NCBI GenBank assembly: GCA_031376885.1
Contig: JANMEL010000263.1
Span: 4,510 to 68,509, forward strand
DNA from: Chamaesiphon sp031376885
GTDB lineage: Bacteria > Cyanobacteriota > Cyanobacteriia > Cyanobacteriales > Chamaesiphonaceae
Direction of reading: 5' to 3'
Length of the DNA: 64,000 nucleotides
Program-made: the position numbers and the translations under genes
In this document: piece by piece, positions 17,715 to 27,752 of the stretch
Layout of the letters: each line of letters begins with the position of its first letter
How positions within the stretch are numbered: the first letter of the stretch is position 1
Notes under the pieces: generated by a model
Told to the model about the DNA's origin: nothing
What the model saw: the letters and a program-made list of their open reading frames with translations, nothing else
Database searches by the model: none

Positions 17715-20700
17715 ATGGTACATATCAAACAGGTAGAACTGTCCCATTTTAAGTCCTTCGGTGGTACTACCAAAGTCCCGATTTTACCAGGGTTTACGGT
17801 GGTTTCAGGGCCGAATGGTTCGGGTAAATCGAATATTCTAGACGCATTGTTATTTTGCTTGGGGTTGGCTAGCTCCAAGGGGATGCGGGCGGAACGTTTG
17901 CCGGATTTAGTCAATCACGATCGATCGACTAAAGGCAGCTCTGAGGCGATTGTAACGGTGACTTTCGATCTCAGTGATGGCGAGGGTGAACCGCCACAAA
18001 TTGAGGTCGTAGAGAGCGATAATGAGGTCGATCTAGCTCCACCAAAATCAGCGAATGATTGGGTAGTGACGCGCAGGTTGCGGGTGAATGCTCAGGGGGG
18101 TTATACCTCGAATTATTCGATGAATGGAGAGGCTTGTAATCTCGCCGAGCTGCACGATAGACTCAATACCCTACGGATTTATCCTGAAGGCTATAATGTG
18201 GTGCTTCAGGGGGATGTGACGAGCATCATCTCGATGAATAATAAGGAGCGGCGCGAGATTATCGATGAGTTGGCTGGGGTGGCTGCTTTCGATCGCAAGA
18301 TCGATCGCGCTAAGGCTACACTAGATGAGGTGAAGGAAAAGGTCGAGAAATGTGATATTGTTGCCGCAGAATTGGTGGTGCAACGGGATAAGTTATCGCA
18401 GGATCGGATTAAGGCGGAAAAATATCAACGGCTGCGGGTTGAGTTTCAAGAGAAGTCGGTAGAAGAGGTTGTTTTAAAGTGGCAGAATTTGCAACGGAAG
18501 CAGTCTAATCTGGAACGAGAATTGGGCTTGGGTAAAACTGTCTTGGGTGAGTTGGTAGGGAAAGTTACCAATTTAGAGGGCGAAATTAAGACGACAAATA
18601 CGGAAGTCGATCGACTTAATGCGCGGGTAAAGGCATTGGGTGAGGAACGTCTATTAGCAGCACAAGCAGAATTAGCGACTCAACAAGCTGAGAAAAATCA
18701 ACTCGACAGACAGCAGCAAGAACTAACGAAGGATCGATCGAATACTCAGAATGAGGGAGTTCAAACTAAGGGTCAGTTAGCTAATTATCAGACAGAGATA
18801 GATAATTCAAATCGGGAACAACAACGGTTAGAAACTCAGGAGCTAGCGAAATTAATTAGCGATCGAGATAATGCCAAACATCAACTAGAAGTAACTAAAG
18901 AAAAGGCTAGTTCGATCGCATCTGCATCTTCAGCATGGGTAGAAGAACAAACCCAAGTCAGTCGTCAGGTAGAAGTTACCCTCCAAGCATTAAGCAAACA
19001 ACGCACCGAGCAAGCACAACTAACCGAACGTCGCAACCAGCTCACCGCAAAGATTTCCGAACAAACCGAACAGCTAGCAACTATCACCCCCGAATTAGCT
19101 AGCAAACAGGCAAACGTTATTCAGTTAGAAACTAGACTCGCTCAAATAACAGGCGAATTAGCCGTAATTGAAAACAAACTTACCGCCGTCCAAACTAACG
19201 TCGATACTCAACTCGAAACCCAAAAACGGCTATTACAAGAACAACGCGATAAACAACGTCAAGTAGATAAACTAGAAGCCCAAAACCAAGTTCAACAAGA
19301 AGCCCAAGGCACTTTCGCCACCAAGATTATCCAGGAAGCCAAAATACCTGGCATACATGGCTTAGTCGCTCAATTAGGTACCGTAGATCCAGCCTATCAA
19401 TTAGCTCTAGAAATTGCCGCAGGTGGTAGACTGGGAAACTTAGTCGTCAATGATGATGGTGTAGCTGCCCGTGCGATCGAGCTGCTCAAACAAAAGCGCG
19501 GCGGTAGAGCAACATTTCTCCCTCTGAATAAGATTAATGCTCAATCGATCAATGAGAATAGCTCACTTAGATCGACAAATGGATTTATCGACTATGCCGT
19601 TAATCTAATCGAATTCGATCGCCAATATGAGAATATTTTTAACTACGTCTTTGGCAATACCATCGTATTCGATAAACTCGATCGAGCGCGGAATGCACCA
19701 GGGCGAAATCGTATCGTCACCCTCGACGGCGAACTCCTCGAAGCCAGCGGCGCAATGACAGGCGGTAACGTCTCCCAAAAATCCACCCTCCACTTCGGTA
19801 CCGCCGATGCGAGTGAATCCGCCGAAGTTCGCACCCTCCAACAACGCCTAGCCGAAATAGAGCAAATCCTCCAAATCAGCACCGAAGTCGTCAATAAAAG
19901 CAACATCGAACTCCGCCAACTCAGCACCGCCGTCAGCGACACCCGTCAACAACAACGAGAAATCAAACTCAACTTCGAGCAAAATAACCGCGAAATCACT
20001 CAACTAACCAACCAACAAACCCAACTCAAAACCCAAACTTTAAAAAACCAACAAGACCTAGATCTAACAGTCACAAATCTTACCACGATCGAACGTGCAT
20101 TACCCACCCAAGAAGCCATCCTCAACCACCTCCACACCGAACTAGCCGAACTAGAAAAATCCGGCGTACATAGCGATTGGCAAGCCATCCAAGTCGAAAT
20201 CAAAGCCCAAGAACGCCAACTTCAACAACACCAACAAGCCCTAACCACAGTCGAACAACAACTCCAACAGATCGATCGATCCAGAGAAATATTAACCGAA
20301 AAAATCGCCGAACATCAACGCCGCATCACCGAAAACCAGCAAAGATTGGAGACACTCGATCGTAAAATCGCCGATGCTAATACGCGGATAAAAGTAATTG
20401 TAGACTCGATCGCCACCACCAAAGCATCCCTAGTCATCCTCGAACAAGAACTCGGTACCGACAAACAAGATCGCGACAAAGCCGAAACCAACCTGCGCCA
20501 ACTCCAACTCAACCTCCAGGAATTGCAGTGGGAGCAACAAAAACTCACCCAACTCCAACAGCAACGCCAAACCGAAATCGAACAACTCATCATCCAAATC
20601 GCCATCCAACGCACCGAACTTCCCGAAACCATCCCCCAAATCCCCCCCGAATCCCAAACCGACGAATATCTCACCGCCCTCCAATCCCAAATCCGCCTGC

Positions 20701-21320
20701 TCCAAAAACGGATGGAAGCAATGGAACCCGTCAACATGCTCGCCCTCGAAGCCTACGAAGAAACCAACAACCGCCTCCAAGAACTCAGCGACAAACTCGG
20801 CACCCTCCAAGCCGAAAGCAACGAACTTCTACTCCGCATCGAAAACTTCACCACCCTGCGCTTACAAGCCTTTGCAGAAGCCTTCGACGCAGTAAACCTC
20901 AACTTCCAAGATATCTTCGCCGAACTCTCTGACGGCGACGGATTCCTCCAATTAGAAGATGCCGAAAACCCCTTCAACGGCGGCTTAAATCTCGTCGCCC
21001 ATCCCAAAGGTAAACCCGTACAACGCCTCTCATCCATGTCAGGCGGCGAGAAATCCCTCACTGCCCTAAGTTTTATCTTCGCCCTCCAACGCTACCGCCC
21101 ATCGCCCTTCTATGCCTTCGACGAGGTAGATATGTTCCTCGACGGTGCGAATGTAGAACGCCTCTCGAAGATGATTCGCAAGCAAGCAAATCAAGCCCAA
21201 TTTCTAGTAGTAAGTCTGCGTCGCCCAATGATTGAAGCTGCCGACAGGACGATCGGCGTAACCCAAGCACGAGGAGCTTATACTCAAGTATTGGGCATCA
21301 ACCTCAAGACTTCGGCTTAA
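17715..21320 (+). CDS. smc: chromosome segregation protein SMC
   Basis: 1201 residues from ATG 17715 (MVHIKQVELSHFKSFGG); an ATG at 17700 would add five residues. Walker A is GPNGSGKSN at 32-40. A long coiled coil follows, a hinge at about 530-680 (PGIHGLVAQLG ... GGRATFLPL ... LDGELLEASGAMTGG), the returning coiled coil, then the signature MSGGEKS and Walker B FYAFDEVDMFLD near the C-terminus. SMC with ScpA/ScpB compacts and segregates the chromosome. Codon bias shifts to C-rich CAA/ACC/CTC codons in the second half. The last 778 bases recur as a broken copy at 26870-27661. Confidence 0.97.
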   Translation: MVHIKQVELSHFKSFGGTTKVPILPGFTVVSGPNGSGKSNILDALLFCLGLASSKGMRAERLPDLVNHDRSTKGSSEAIVTVTFDLSDGEGEPPQIEVVESDNEVDLAPPKSANDWVVTRRLRVNAQGGYTSNYSMNGEACNLAELHDRLNTLRIYPEGYNVVLQGDVTSIISMNNKERREIIDELAGVAAFDRKIDRAKATLDEVKEKVEKCDIVAAELVVQRDKLSQDRIKAEKYQRLRVEFQEKSVEEVVLKWQNLQRKQSNLERELGLGKTVLGELVGKVTNLEGEIKTTNTEVDRLNARVKALGEERLLAAQAELATQQAEKNQLDRQQQELTKDRSNTQNEGVQTKGQLANYQTEIDNSNREQQRLETQELAKLISDRDNAKHQLEVTKEKASSIASASSAWVEEQTQVSRQVEVTLQALSKQRTEQAQLTERRNQLTAKISEQTEQLATITPELASKQANVIQLETRLAQITGELAVIENKLTAVQTNVDTQLETQKRLLQEQRDKQRQVDKLEAQNQVQQEAQGTFATKIIQEAKIPGIHGLVAQLGTVDPAYQLALEIAAGGRLGNLVVNDDGVAARAIELLKQKRGGRATFLPLNKINAQSINENSSLRSTNGFIDYAVNLIEFDRQYENIFNYVFGNTIVFDKLDRARNAPGRNRIVTLDGELLEASGAMTGGNVSQKSTLHFGTADASESAEVRTLQQRLAEIEQILQISTEVVNKSNIELRQLSTAVSDTRQQQREIKLNFEQNNREITQLTNQQTQLKTQTLKNQQDLDLTVTNLTTIERALPTQEAILNHLHTELAELEKSGVHSDWQAIQVEIKAQERQLQQHQQALTTVEQQLQQIDRSREILTEKIAEHQRRITENQQRLETLDRKIADANTRIKVIVDSIATTKASLVILEQELGTDKQDRDKAETNLRQLQLNLQELQWEQQKLTQLQQQRQTEIEQLIIQIAIQRTELPETIPQIPPESQTDEYLTALQSQIRLLQKRMEAMEPVNMLALEAYEETNNRLQELSDKLGTLQAESNELLLRIENFTTLRLQAFAEAFDAVNLNFQDIFAELSDGDGFLQLEDAENPFNGGLNLVAHPKGKPVQRLSSMSGGEKSLTALSFIFALQRYRPSPFYAFDEVDMFLDGANVERLSKMIRKQANQAQFLVVSLRRPMIEAADRTIGVTQARGAYTQVLGINLKTSA

Positions 21321-21322
21321 TC

Positions 21323-21541
21323 ATGGACAACAAAAAGATCGATCTTTCTACTGCGAATAACGGGGAAAATTATCCAGATTGGGCAACAAATGAAGAGTGG
21401 GTAAGGGCTGTGGCTAATCTGGAAACTGAGACAGGAGTAGACATTCTCATTGGTGCAGATTTAGGAAATAATTTAGATTGTTCTGACAAAATTACAACTT
21501 CAATTCAATTGGTCAATCCTTATGACTCGATTCCCACATGA
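21323..21541 (+). CDS. small hypothetical protein
   Basis: 72 residues starting two bases after the smc stop and overlapping the next gene by 20 bases, so it is placed as if co-transcribed with both. It is acidic and polar (NYPDWATNEEWVRAVANLE), with no membrane segment or known motif. I do not recognise a family. The tight spacing is the main reason to treat it as real. Confidence 0.45.
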   Translation: MDNKKIDLSTANNGENYPDWATNEEWVRAVANLETETGVDILIGADLGNNLDCSDKITTSIQLVNPYDSIPT

Positions 21542-22433
21542 CCAATTTGCAAAGGATTTTCTCGAATCATTACTATCGCCTTTAGGTCAAGTTCAAACCT
21601 CCCTGAAGATTAGTGGTGAAGTTCGGGAAGTCGATGTCTATTTTATCCCCGATCCCAAACTTACACCCATCCAAGAATTAGGCATACTAGCAGAATGTGC
21701 GAAAACCACCGTCATCTTTGAACCCTTTCGCAATTCCGTCAAAGTGCCGCAAATTCGCGCCTGCATGTCCAAGCTATACGATTTGCACAGCTATCTACTC
21801 AGAGAAGCCAAAAGACAATCGCAGCCAGAACTAGGCGATGATGTTTTACCGAATCTCTGGATTTTGACACCCACTCTATCCGCCCAAATTTTAGAGGGAC
21901 TTGGTGCTAAATTAGAGCTAGACAAGTGGGGCGAAGGTGTCTATCTGCTCAGTCCAACTCTCAAGACGACGGGCATCGTTGTGATTCATCAACTACCCAA
22001 GACACCATCGACGCTATGGGTTAGACTATTGGGTAAGGGCAAAGTACAGGCACAAGCCATTCAAGAAGTGGCTGCACTACCAGAGGAGCATCCCTATCGA
22101 AATAATGCTTTGGATTTACTGGGTAATCTGAAAGTTATCCTCGAAGCCAGAGAAACAATCGAACCAGAAGAGCAGGAATTAATTATGCAGTTATCACCTT
22201 TGTATTTAGAAAAGCTTCAAGCAGCCGAACAAATTGGCAAACAGAGAGGCGAAATTAATGGTCGGCAAGATTTCGTTCTGCGTCTGTTAAACAAACGTGT
22301 AGGTGTTGTGTCGGCAGAAGTGTTGGCAAAGGTAATGGAGTTATCTTTAGAGCAGTTAGAAAATTTATATGATGCAGCTTTAGATTTCTCCAAGGTTAGT
22401 GATTTGACAGCCTGGTTGGATCTGAATGGGTGA
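21522..22433 (+). CDS. DUF4351-type protein, Rpn/PD-(D/E)XK-related
   Basis: 303 residues. The C-terminal 55 residues (QDFVLRLLNKRVG...SLEQLENLYDAALDF..VSDLTAWL) are a clear DUF4351 domain, which closes many cyanobacterial recombination-promoting nuclease-like proteins; compare the same tail in the gene at 53308-54171. The N-terminal part has a REVDVYFIPDPK segment that could be the first acidic strand of a nuclease core, but I cannot find the partner E-x-K/Q, so activity is doubtful. It is the first full gene of the island after smc. Confidence 0.75.
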   Translation: MTRFPHDQFAKDFLESLLSPLGQVQTSLKISGEVREVDVYFIPDPKLTPIQELGILAECAKTTVIFEPFRNSVKVPQIRACMSKLYDLHSYLLREAKRQSQPELGDDVLPNLWILTPTLSAQILEGLGAKLELDKWGEGVYLLSPTLKTTGIVVIHQLPKTPSTLWVRLLGKGKVQAQAIQEVAALPEEHPYRNNALDLLGNLKVILEARETIEPEEQELIMQLSPLYLEKLQAAEQIGKQRGEINGRQDFVLRLLNKRVGVVSAEVLAKVMELSLEQLENLYDAALDFSKVSDLTAWLDLNG

Positions 22434-22448
22434 AAATTAAGCTTGATG

Positions 22449-24128
22449 CTATGGTTTAATCAATCCCTTTTCTGAATCGCGATATTTACTAATTAGCTTT
22501 TTATACTTAGCAAATGGATATCCAATTGTTAAGAATAGTACTGTTAATGCTATCCCCGGAGCAATCAATAACCAGTATTTTTGATGAATCAGCACAAATG
22601 GCAAAGAAAAAGAAATGATAATTCCAGCAATAATTGTCAAAAATACTGCTCTAAAATATTGAGCATCGCGATTTAACTTTTCCTTGACAACTGGTAATAA
22701 AGCTATTGCTTGTTCTATTGACTCTAGGAAGTATATTGCTCTGATCAGTATAAAACCTCCCCAGAGGATTATAGTCGAGAAAATGCCTCTACGAAATTCA
22801 TCGTCTACAATTAAGCCAATAAGATCAATGAAAAGCGTATTACTCAAAGGATATCTCGAGAAAATCATTTCTATAATTGTCGGAATGAATACTGTGTGCA
22901 AAATAGTTTCTAATAGAATAAATACCAATTTAATATAAGGTAGATGTTTTACTTGAATTGGAATCTCAGCAGTTTTGACCACTACATCTAGTTTTGCTGT
23001 CTCCTTTAAAGAGTTTGAATGCAATAATATCTGACGATTATAAACCCTCCCAGCCATCAACTTACCTGTATTGATAACAATCGAACATTCATTAGCATTC
23101 TCCGAAAACTTTCTCGATCCGAATGAAATCCACGCATGAGAATTCGGCGTATGTGGTGGATCGCTTGGATGCGGTGCAACTTCCAACCAACCTTCTAAAA
23201 GCGTCTCCGGTACATTATTCCGCACCATTAATGTTTGAGTCATCCGTTCGCCCAATTTACTCGCTGTAAACTCCAAAACAGAACTACTCACGATCGCTTC
23301 CGGTACTCGCTTAACATACAGCGGCTTAAACGCATTAAAAGCAGCTTCAGCATCGAGATATCTATCTTTTGGATCGGGTTGGACAACTTTTTCTAGCCAA
23401 TCGACAAAGCGCAAACTATAAGCCGATAGCAACTCTCTCAAGCCCATGACTTGATTAGTGCCCATATTAATGATGTTATACATTTCTGTCGGTTCCGTTC
23501 TCGTCAACCAACAAACGATCGACATACCTAAACTATAAAGATCGGTTGTTTTATTAAACTGTTGAAATCGCTGCTCTGGTGGCATAAAACCCAAAGTTCC
23601 GACAGATACTGTCGAACCACCCGCACCCTCGCTGACTTTTGCCCCACCAAAATCAATTAGATAAGGCTGACAGGAGGAATCGATTAAAATATTCGCAGGC
23701 TTAATATCTCGGTGCAGCACCGGATCTGTAAACGTCTTTTGGAGATAGACTAATACTTCCAGTAACTTGAGAATAATCTCCTTTACCTGCTCTGGCGTAT
23801 ATAATTGCTGGTTCGAGATAATTTCTGAAAGTGGTTTCCCGTTGATATATTCCTGCACGATACAAGAACTCTGTGGGGTTTCAAAACTCATCAGATAACG
23901 CGGGATATTCGGATGATTTAACTGCTGTAAGATCTTCACTTCTCTGTCTATCTCTTTATGCCCATCCCAATTTGAAGCAGTCTGAGCAAATTGAAACTGC
24001 TTAATCACTACCAAATGTTCCGAATCGATCTCTCTCGCCAAATATGCGATCCGCCCAGCACCACGATTGGCACCCAATTCTTTAATTACTTCGTATCCGT
24101 AAGCAGTGAAGTCATTAACATTAGTCAT
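22449..24128 (-). CDS. membrane serine/threonine protein kinase
   Basis: 559 residues. Eukaryotic-type kinase domain at about 10-270 with ATP lysine K43 (VIKQF), catalytic HRD at 139-141 in LHRDIKPANIL, DFG at 159-161 and a PPEQ substrate loop motif. A beta-rich extracytoplasmic or linker segment (about 285-395) follows, then four hydrophobic helices between about 400 and 540 (LVFILLETILHTVFI, IILWGGFILIRAIYF, FLTIIAGIIISFSL, LIAPGIALTVLFLTI). It is convergent with the DUF4351 gene and lies downstream of the restriction-modification pair in the same orientation, with about 105 bases between. Confidence 0.9.
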   Translation of the reverse strand: MTNVNDFTAYGYEVIKELGANRGAGRIAYLAREIDSEHLVVIKQFQFAQTASNWDGHKEIDREVKILQQLNHPNIPRYLMSFETPQSSCIVQEYINGKPLSEIISNQQLYTPEQVKEIILKLLEVLVYLQKTFTDPVLHRDIKPANILIDSSCQPYLIDFGGAKVSEGAGGSTVSVGTLGFMPPEQRFQQFNKTTDLYSLGMSIVCWLTRTEPTEMYNIINMGTNQVMGLRELLSAYSLRFVDWLEKVVQPDPKDRYLDAEAAFNAFKPLYVKRVPEAIVSSSVLEFTASKLGERMTQTLMVRNNVPETLLEGWLEVAPHPSDPPHTPNSHAWISFGSRKFSENANECSIVINTGKLMAGRVYNRQILLHSNSLKETAKLDVVVKTAEIPIQVKHLPYIKLVFILLETILHTVFIPTIIEMIFSRYPLSNTLFIDLIGLIVDDEFRRGIFSTIILWGGFILIRAIYFLESIEQAIALLPVVKEKLNRDAQYFRAVFLTIIAGIIISFSLPFVLIHQKYWLLIAPGIALTVLFLTIGYPFAKYKKLISKYRDSEKGLIKP

Positions 24129-24233
24129 GAGAAGCTGTGCGGTGAAGAGACGACTTCTCTTAATATGCCCAGTATTATATTCGATGTCACAGGATTGATG
24201 CGTTGTGATGAGAATAATTGCTCTGTATGGGTT

Positions 24234-25811
24234 TTAAGTAGTGAGGTAGCCCATGCTGTTTTGACTCGATTGATCGATAGTTTCGATCGATCTAAATATT
24301 TCAGGAGCTGGAACATTAGCAAGCTCCCTCGGCTCTAACTTGTGCATCCCACCACCATATACCCTCCCCTCATCAATCATTACTTTCTCAGTAATCGTAT
24401 TCAACGCTTCAAAAAATATTGCTACCATTTCTGGATCTTTAGCGATAACCGCCGCCACCTCTGGATTGGGATAAAGAATCAGATACGAATTAGCAACGAT
24501 CGCTTTTGAATGATTTAGAATAAATCGGAACCACTTTTTTCCATTTTTGTCAGATCTACCCATATATGTACAGTAGAAACGACTCTCAGCTCGATGTTCT
24601 TGTGCATACCAAAGCTTGCGACTCTTGCACAAATATCGATCGGCAACACCAGTTTTAATACCTACCTGAAGATAAGCATATAACTCAGGATAAAGATGTT
24701 CAATTTCACTAATAGCTAACTTAGAATCAAGGACGAATAACTGAGGATCGATCGCGGGATAACCTAAATCATCAGTTACTATTTCTATCCCAGAAAGGTA
24801 TCGCGGACTTGGTAATATTGGTTTGAATTGAGATATTGGTAAACCTTTGCTTTCAATATCACTTCTGGTTAAAATAAAATACTTATTATCACCAGTTGCA
24901 ATACCACGTTTTACCGAAAAAAAGTCACTTAATCTCGGAGTATCTATAATCTCACGTTCATTACTTACCGGAAATCGCGACCATTTTTTTTCATTTACCA
25001 ATACCCTTGCCGTGACTATTTTTTCATGTGCGGGGTCTTCGATCGTCCCACCATAAGTAAACTTGACTTGATGATTTAGATCTGGCTTCTTGTTCTGAAA
25101 CCAGACAACAGCAGAAGAAACCAAAGCATCATCAAATTGAGCATCCTTCGGATCGAATCGATGAATTTGTAATAGACTGACTTCTCTCAGTAGATATTCC
25201 TTGACGGCTTTACCATAATTGACATCCATAAATTCACTTGGGATCAACCATCCAGCAATACCATTCGATCGCATCCACCGATGAGATAATGCCATAAAAT
25301 AGCAGTACAAGCCAGCTAAACCAGATAATTTCATATTAGCAGCAGCGAGTGCCTCTAGATATAGTCTTTCTTTTTGTCCATTAATATGATGGTGGCGAAC
25401 ATATGGTGGATTACAGATAATCAAATTAAATTTTTCACCCTCATTCAGCGGTGGATCTACTTTTGTAAAATCATTTAATTGATAATCAAGAATACTTTCC
25501 GACCACAGATCGATAGATGGTCTTCCATAATGATTATCTATTTCATATCCAGTAGCAGCTTCGATACATCTAGCCGAACAAACATTATTGTTCAGAGCAC
25601 TAAAAAACGAACCAGTTCCAATTGCTGGGTCGAGAAAACGAATTTTTTCACCAGTTGGTATTAGTTTTAAAGCATTTTGCAGAATATCATTAGCCAGAAT
25701 TATCGGTGTCGAAAATTGTCCCAAAATATTGCGTTGTTCTTGGGTTTTGAGTAGATCTAGTTCTCGTTGAACGATCTGCCTCTGAGTTTCTATTTTCTCG
25801 ATACATCTCAT
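24234..25811 (-). CDS. type II restriction-modification N6-adenine DNA methyltransferase
   Basis: 525 residues from ATG 25811 (a TTG at 25817, overlapping the upstream stop, would add two). SAM-binding motif I is FLDPAIGTGSFF near 59-70 and catalytic motif IV is NPPY near 134-137, typical of the gamma-class N6-adenine methylases such as those with TaqI/Eco57I-like cores. The N-terminal GQFSTPIILANDIL is the family's motif X. The C-terminal half would be target recognition. It directly follows a XamI-type endonuclease gene, so it should protect the same site. Two pieces of a second copy lie at 29779-29852 and 30966-31303. Confidence 0.9.
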   Translation of the reverse strand: MRCIEKIETQRQIVQRELDLLKTQEQRNILGQFSTPIILANDILQNALKLIPTGEKIRFLDPAIGTGSFFSALNNNVCSARCIEAATGYEIDNHYGRPSIDLWSESILDYQLNDFTKVDPPLNEGEKFNLIICNPPYVRHHHINGQKERLYLEALAAANMKLSGLAGLYCYFMALSHRWMRSNGIAGWLIPSEFMDVNYGKAVKEYLLREVSLLQIHRFDPKDAQFDDALVSSAVVWFQNKKPDLNHQVKFTYGGTIEDPAHEKIVTARVLVNEKKWSRFPVSNEREIIDTPRLSDFFSVKRGIATGDNKYFILTRSDIESKGLPISQFKPILPSPRYLSGIEIVTDDLGYPAIDPQLFVLDSKLAISEIEHLYPELYAYLQVGIKTGVADRYLCKSRKLWYAQEHRAESRFYCTYMGRSDKNGKKWFRFILNHSKAIVANSYLILYPNPEVAAVIAKDPEMVAIFFEALNTITEKVMIDEGRVYGGGMHKLEPRELANVPAPEIFRSIETIDQSSQNSMGYLTT

Positions 25812-25813
25812 AC

Positions 25814-26773
25814 TCAAAATCCAAATTGTGCTAAATCGTCAATCCGATGTTCCCAAACCCAATCGATACCTTCGGCCGCTTCATACCCCAAGTAACCAGA
25901 ATCAAAATAGCCACAGAGAAACAAGTCAAATGCGATCCGATCGCCGTAAGTTTTCCGAAGTTGTTGGATCTTCACAGCTTCTTCCTTTCTCCGCTTATTT
26001 GTATTGGTAAAATCTCCCGCCGACTTTGCCTCAAACAGTGCTGGAAAGTCACCCCGTTGAGCACTCTTTCGCATAATTACTGCGTCAACCGGAATATTGA
26101 CTTTCTTGCCGCCATCCATCGTAATTGGGACATTAAAACGAAATGAAAACGTACCCATAGGCATCATCAGGAAATCTTTAGCCTCGCCAAGTATCAGCTC
26201 GCGGTAGCCTCTTGCTTCCAACCATAACTTAATTGCTGCCAGTTGACGTTTTTCCTGAGCATTCCGAATAATGGGATTAGCGACCGCACCACACAATCGA
26301 TCGGCTACAATTATTGATGCTCGATGAACCTCTTCTTTTGTACCATTATCGCCGCGCTGCTTCCACACAAAAATATCTGGATCTGCCATTCGATCGATAA
26401 TGTCACCGATTCGATTCAATTGCTCCAGTAGCTCCACTGCTTTCATCGTTGGCGGAATACGCTTCTCTTCCTCCATCGTTTTGACAAGATTAGGCGAAAC
26501 ACCAGCCAACCCAATCAGTCGATCTCTTGCAATCGGCGGACATGTAGCCATCCTGAGCATTAACAATACAGAAGGATTCGCCTGCAATGTTTCAGGGCGA
26601 ATATCAGTCAAATTTTCCGTAAGCTGTAGTGCCAGCTCCACATGTTTAGTCGTTTCGATCCGAGTTTCCCTAAAAGCTTTGGGAGCGAAAGCCATAAACC
26701 ATTCATTGTAAAAATCAACCGATTTGGCAACATCAGCCTTCCATAAATCTACCTTGTCGCGATTGACTCCCAC
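25814..26773 (-). CDS. XamI family type II restriction endonuclease
   Basis: 319 residues from a GTG at 26773, which has GGAG six bases upstream. The sequence matches the XamI endonuclease family across its length as I remember it, including the N-terminal WKADVAKSVDFYNEWFMAFAP. The likely catalytic part is near 230-265: PVDAVIMRK followed by FPALFEAKSAGDFTNTNKRRKEE, a PD-(D/E)XK arrangement with D, E and K. XamI itself cuts GTCGAC; specificity here is inference. The stop touches the methylase start, so the two are translationally coupled, endonuclease first. Confidence 0.85.
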   Translation of the reverse strand: MGVNRDKVDLWKADVAKSVDFYNEWFMAFAPKAFRETRIETTKHVELALQLTENLTDIRPETLQANPSVLLMLRMATCPPIARDRLIGLAGVSPNLVKTMEEEKRIPPTMKAVELLEQLNRIGDIIDRMADPDIFVWKQRGDNGTKEEVHRASIIVADRLCGAVANPIIRNAQEKRQLAAIKLWLEARGYRELILGEAKDFLMMPMGTFSFRFNVPITMDGGKKVNIPVDAVIMRKSAQRGDFPALFEAKSAGDFTNTNKRRKEEAVKIQQLRKTYGDRIAFDLFLCGYFDSGYLGYEAAEGIDWVWEHRIDDLAQFGF

Positions 26774-26869
26774 TGTTTACTCCTCAATCTAAATCTATCG
26801 CTCTCGATTTGAGCTTACCATTTACAGATCGTCTTTGGCTCAGATCTCAGTCGATCAAAAATCGATAGC

Positions 26870-27661
26870 AAACTCACCCAACTCTAACAGCGACTTCAAC
26901 AGCAACGCCAAACCGACATCGAACAACTCATCATCCAAATCGCCATCCAACGCACCGAACTTCCCGAAACCCTCCCCGAAATCCCCCCCGAATCCCAAAC
27001 CGACGAATACCTATCCCCCCTCCAATCCCAAATCCGCCTGCTCCAAAAACGGATGGAAGCAATGGAACCCGTCAACATGCTCGCCCTCGAAGCCTACGAA
27101 GAAACCAACAATCGCCTCCAAGAACTCAGCGACAAACTCGGCACCCTCGCCGCCGAAAGCAACGAACTCCTCCTCCGCATCGAAAACTTCACCACCCTGC
27201 GCTTGCAAGCCTTTGGAGAAGCCTTCGACGCAGTAAACCTCAACTTCCAAGATATCTTCGCCGAACTCTCTGACGGCGACGGATTCCTCCAATTAGAAGA
27301 TGCCGAAAACCCCTTCAACGGCGGCTTAAATCTCGTCGCCCATCCCAAAGGCAAACCCGTACAACGCCTCTCATCCATGTCAAGCGGCGAGAAATCCCTC
27401 ACCGCTCTAAGTTTTATCTTCGCCCTCCAACGCTACCGCCCATCGCCCTTCTACGCCTTCGACGAGGTAGATATGTTCCTTGATGGAGCAAATGTCGAAC
27501 GCCTATCCAAGATGATTCGCAAGCAAGCCAATCAAGCCCAGTTTCTAGTAGTAAGTCTGCGTCGCCCGATGATCGAAGCTGCCGACAGGACGATCGGCGT
27601 AACCCAAGCACGGGGAGCTTATACTCAGGTATTGGGCATCAATCTCAAGACTTCAGCGTAG
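26870..27661 (+). pseudogene. broken direct copy of the smc 3' end
   Basis: This segment repeats the last 778 bases of smc (20541-21320) almost base for base and in the same orientation. It differs by an in-frame TAA at 26885 (CAA in smc), a 12-base insertion just after it, and scattered substitutions. The frame then stays open to a TAG at 27661, and an ATG at 27053 could give 202 residues. The ABC signature reads MSSGEKS instead of MSGGEKS, losing a conserved glycine, while Walker B FYAFDEVDMFLD is intact. With no Walker A or coiled coil it cannot work as SMC. Homology stops at the stop codon. Confidence 0.93.
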
Positions 27662-27752
27662 AGATATTTCACCTCTATTTTTATAACTTCTAAGATACAA
27701 TTAAGACCTGTACTATTTATAAACCAGAACCCTTACAGCAAAGTATAACTTT

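Noticed and set aside
26835..27236. 133-residue ORF rich in S, P, N and K at the smc copy
   Set aside because: It is the wrong frame of the smc fragment; a similar shadow occurs in smc itself (20528-20932).
26870..27661. smc copy as a functional short SMC-like protein
   Set aside because: It lacks Walker A, hinge and coiled coil, has an early stop and a changed signature glycine.
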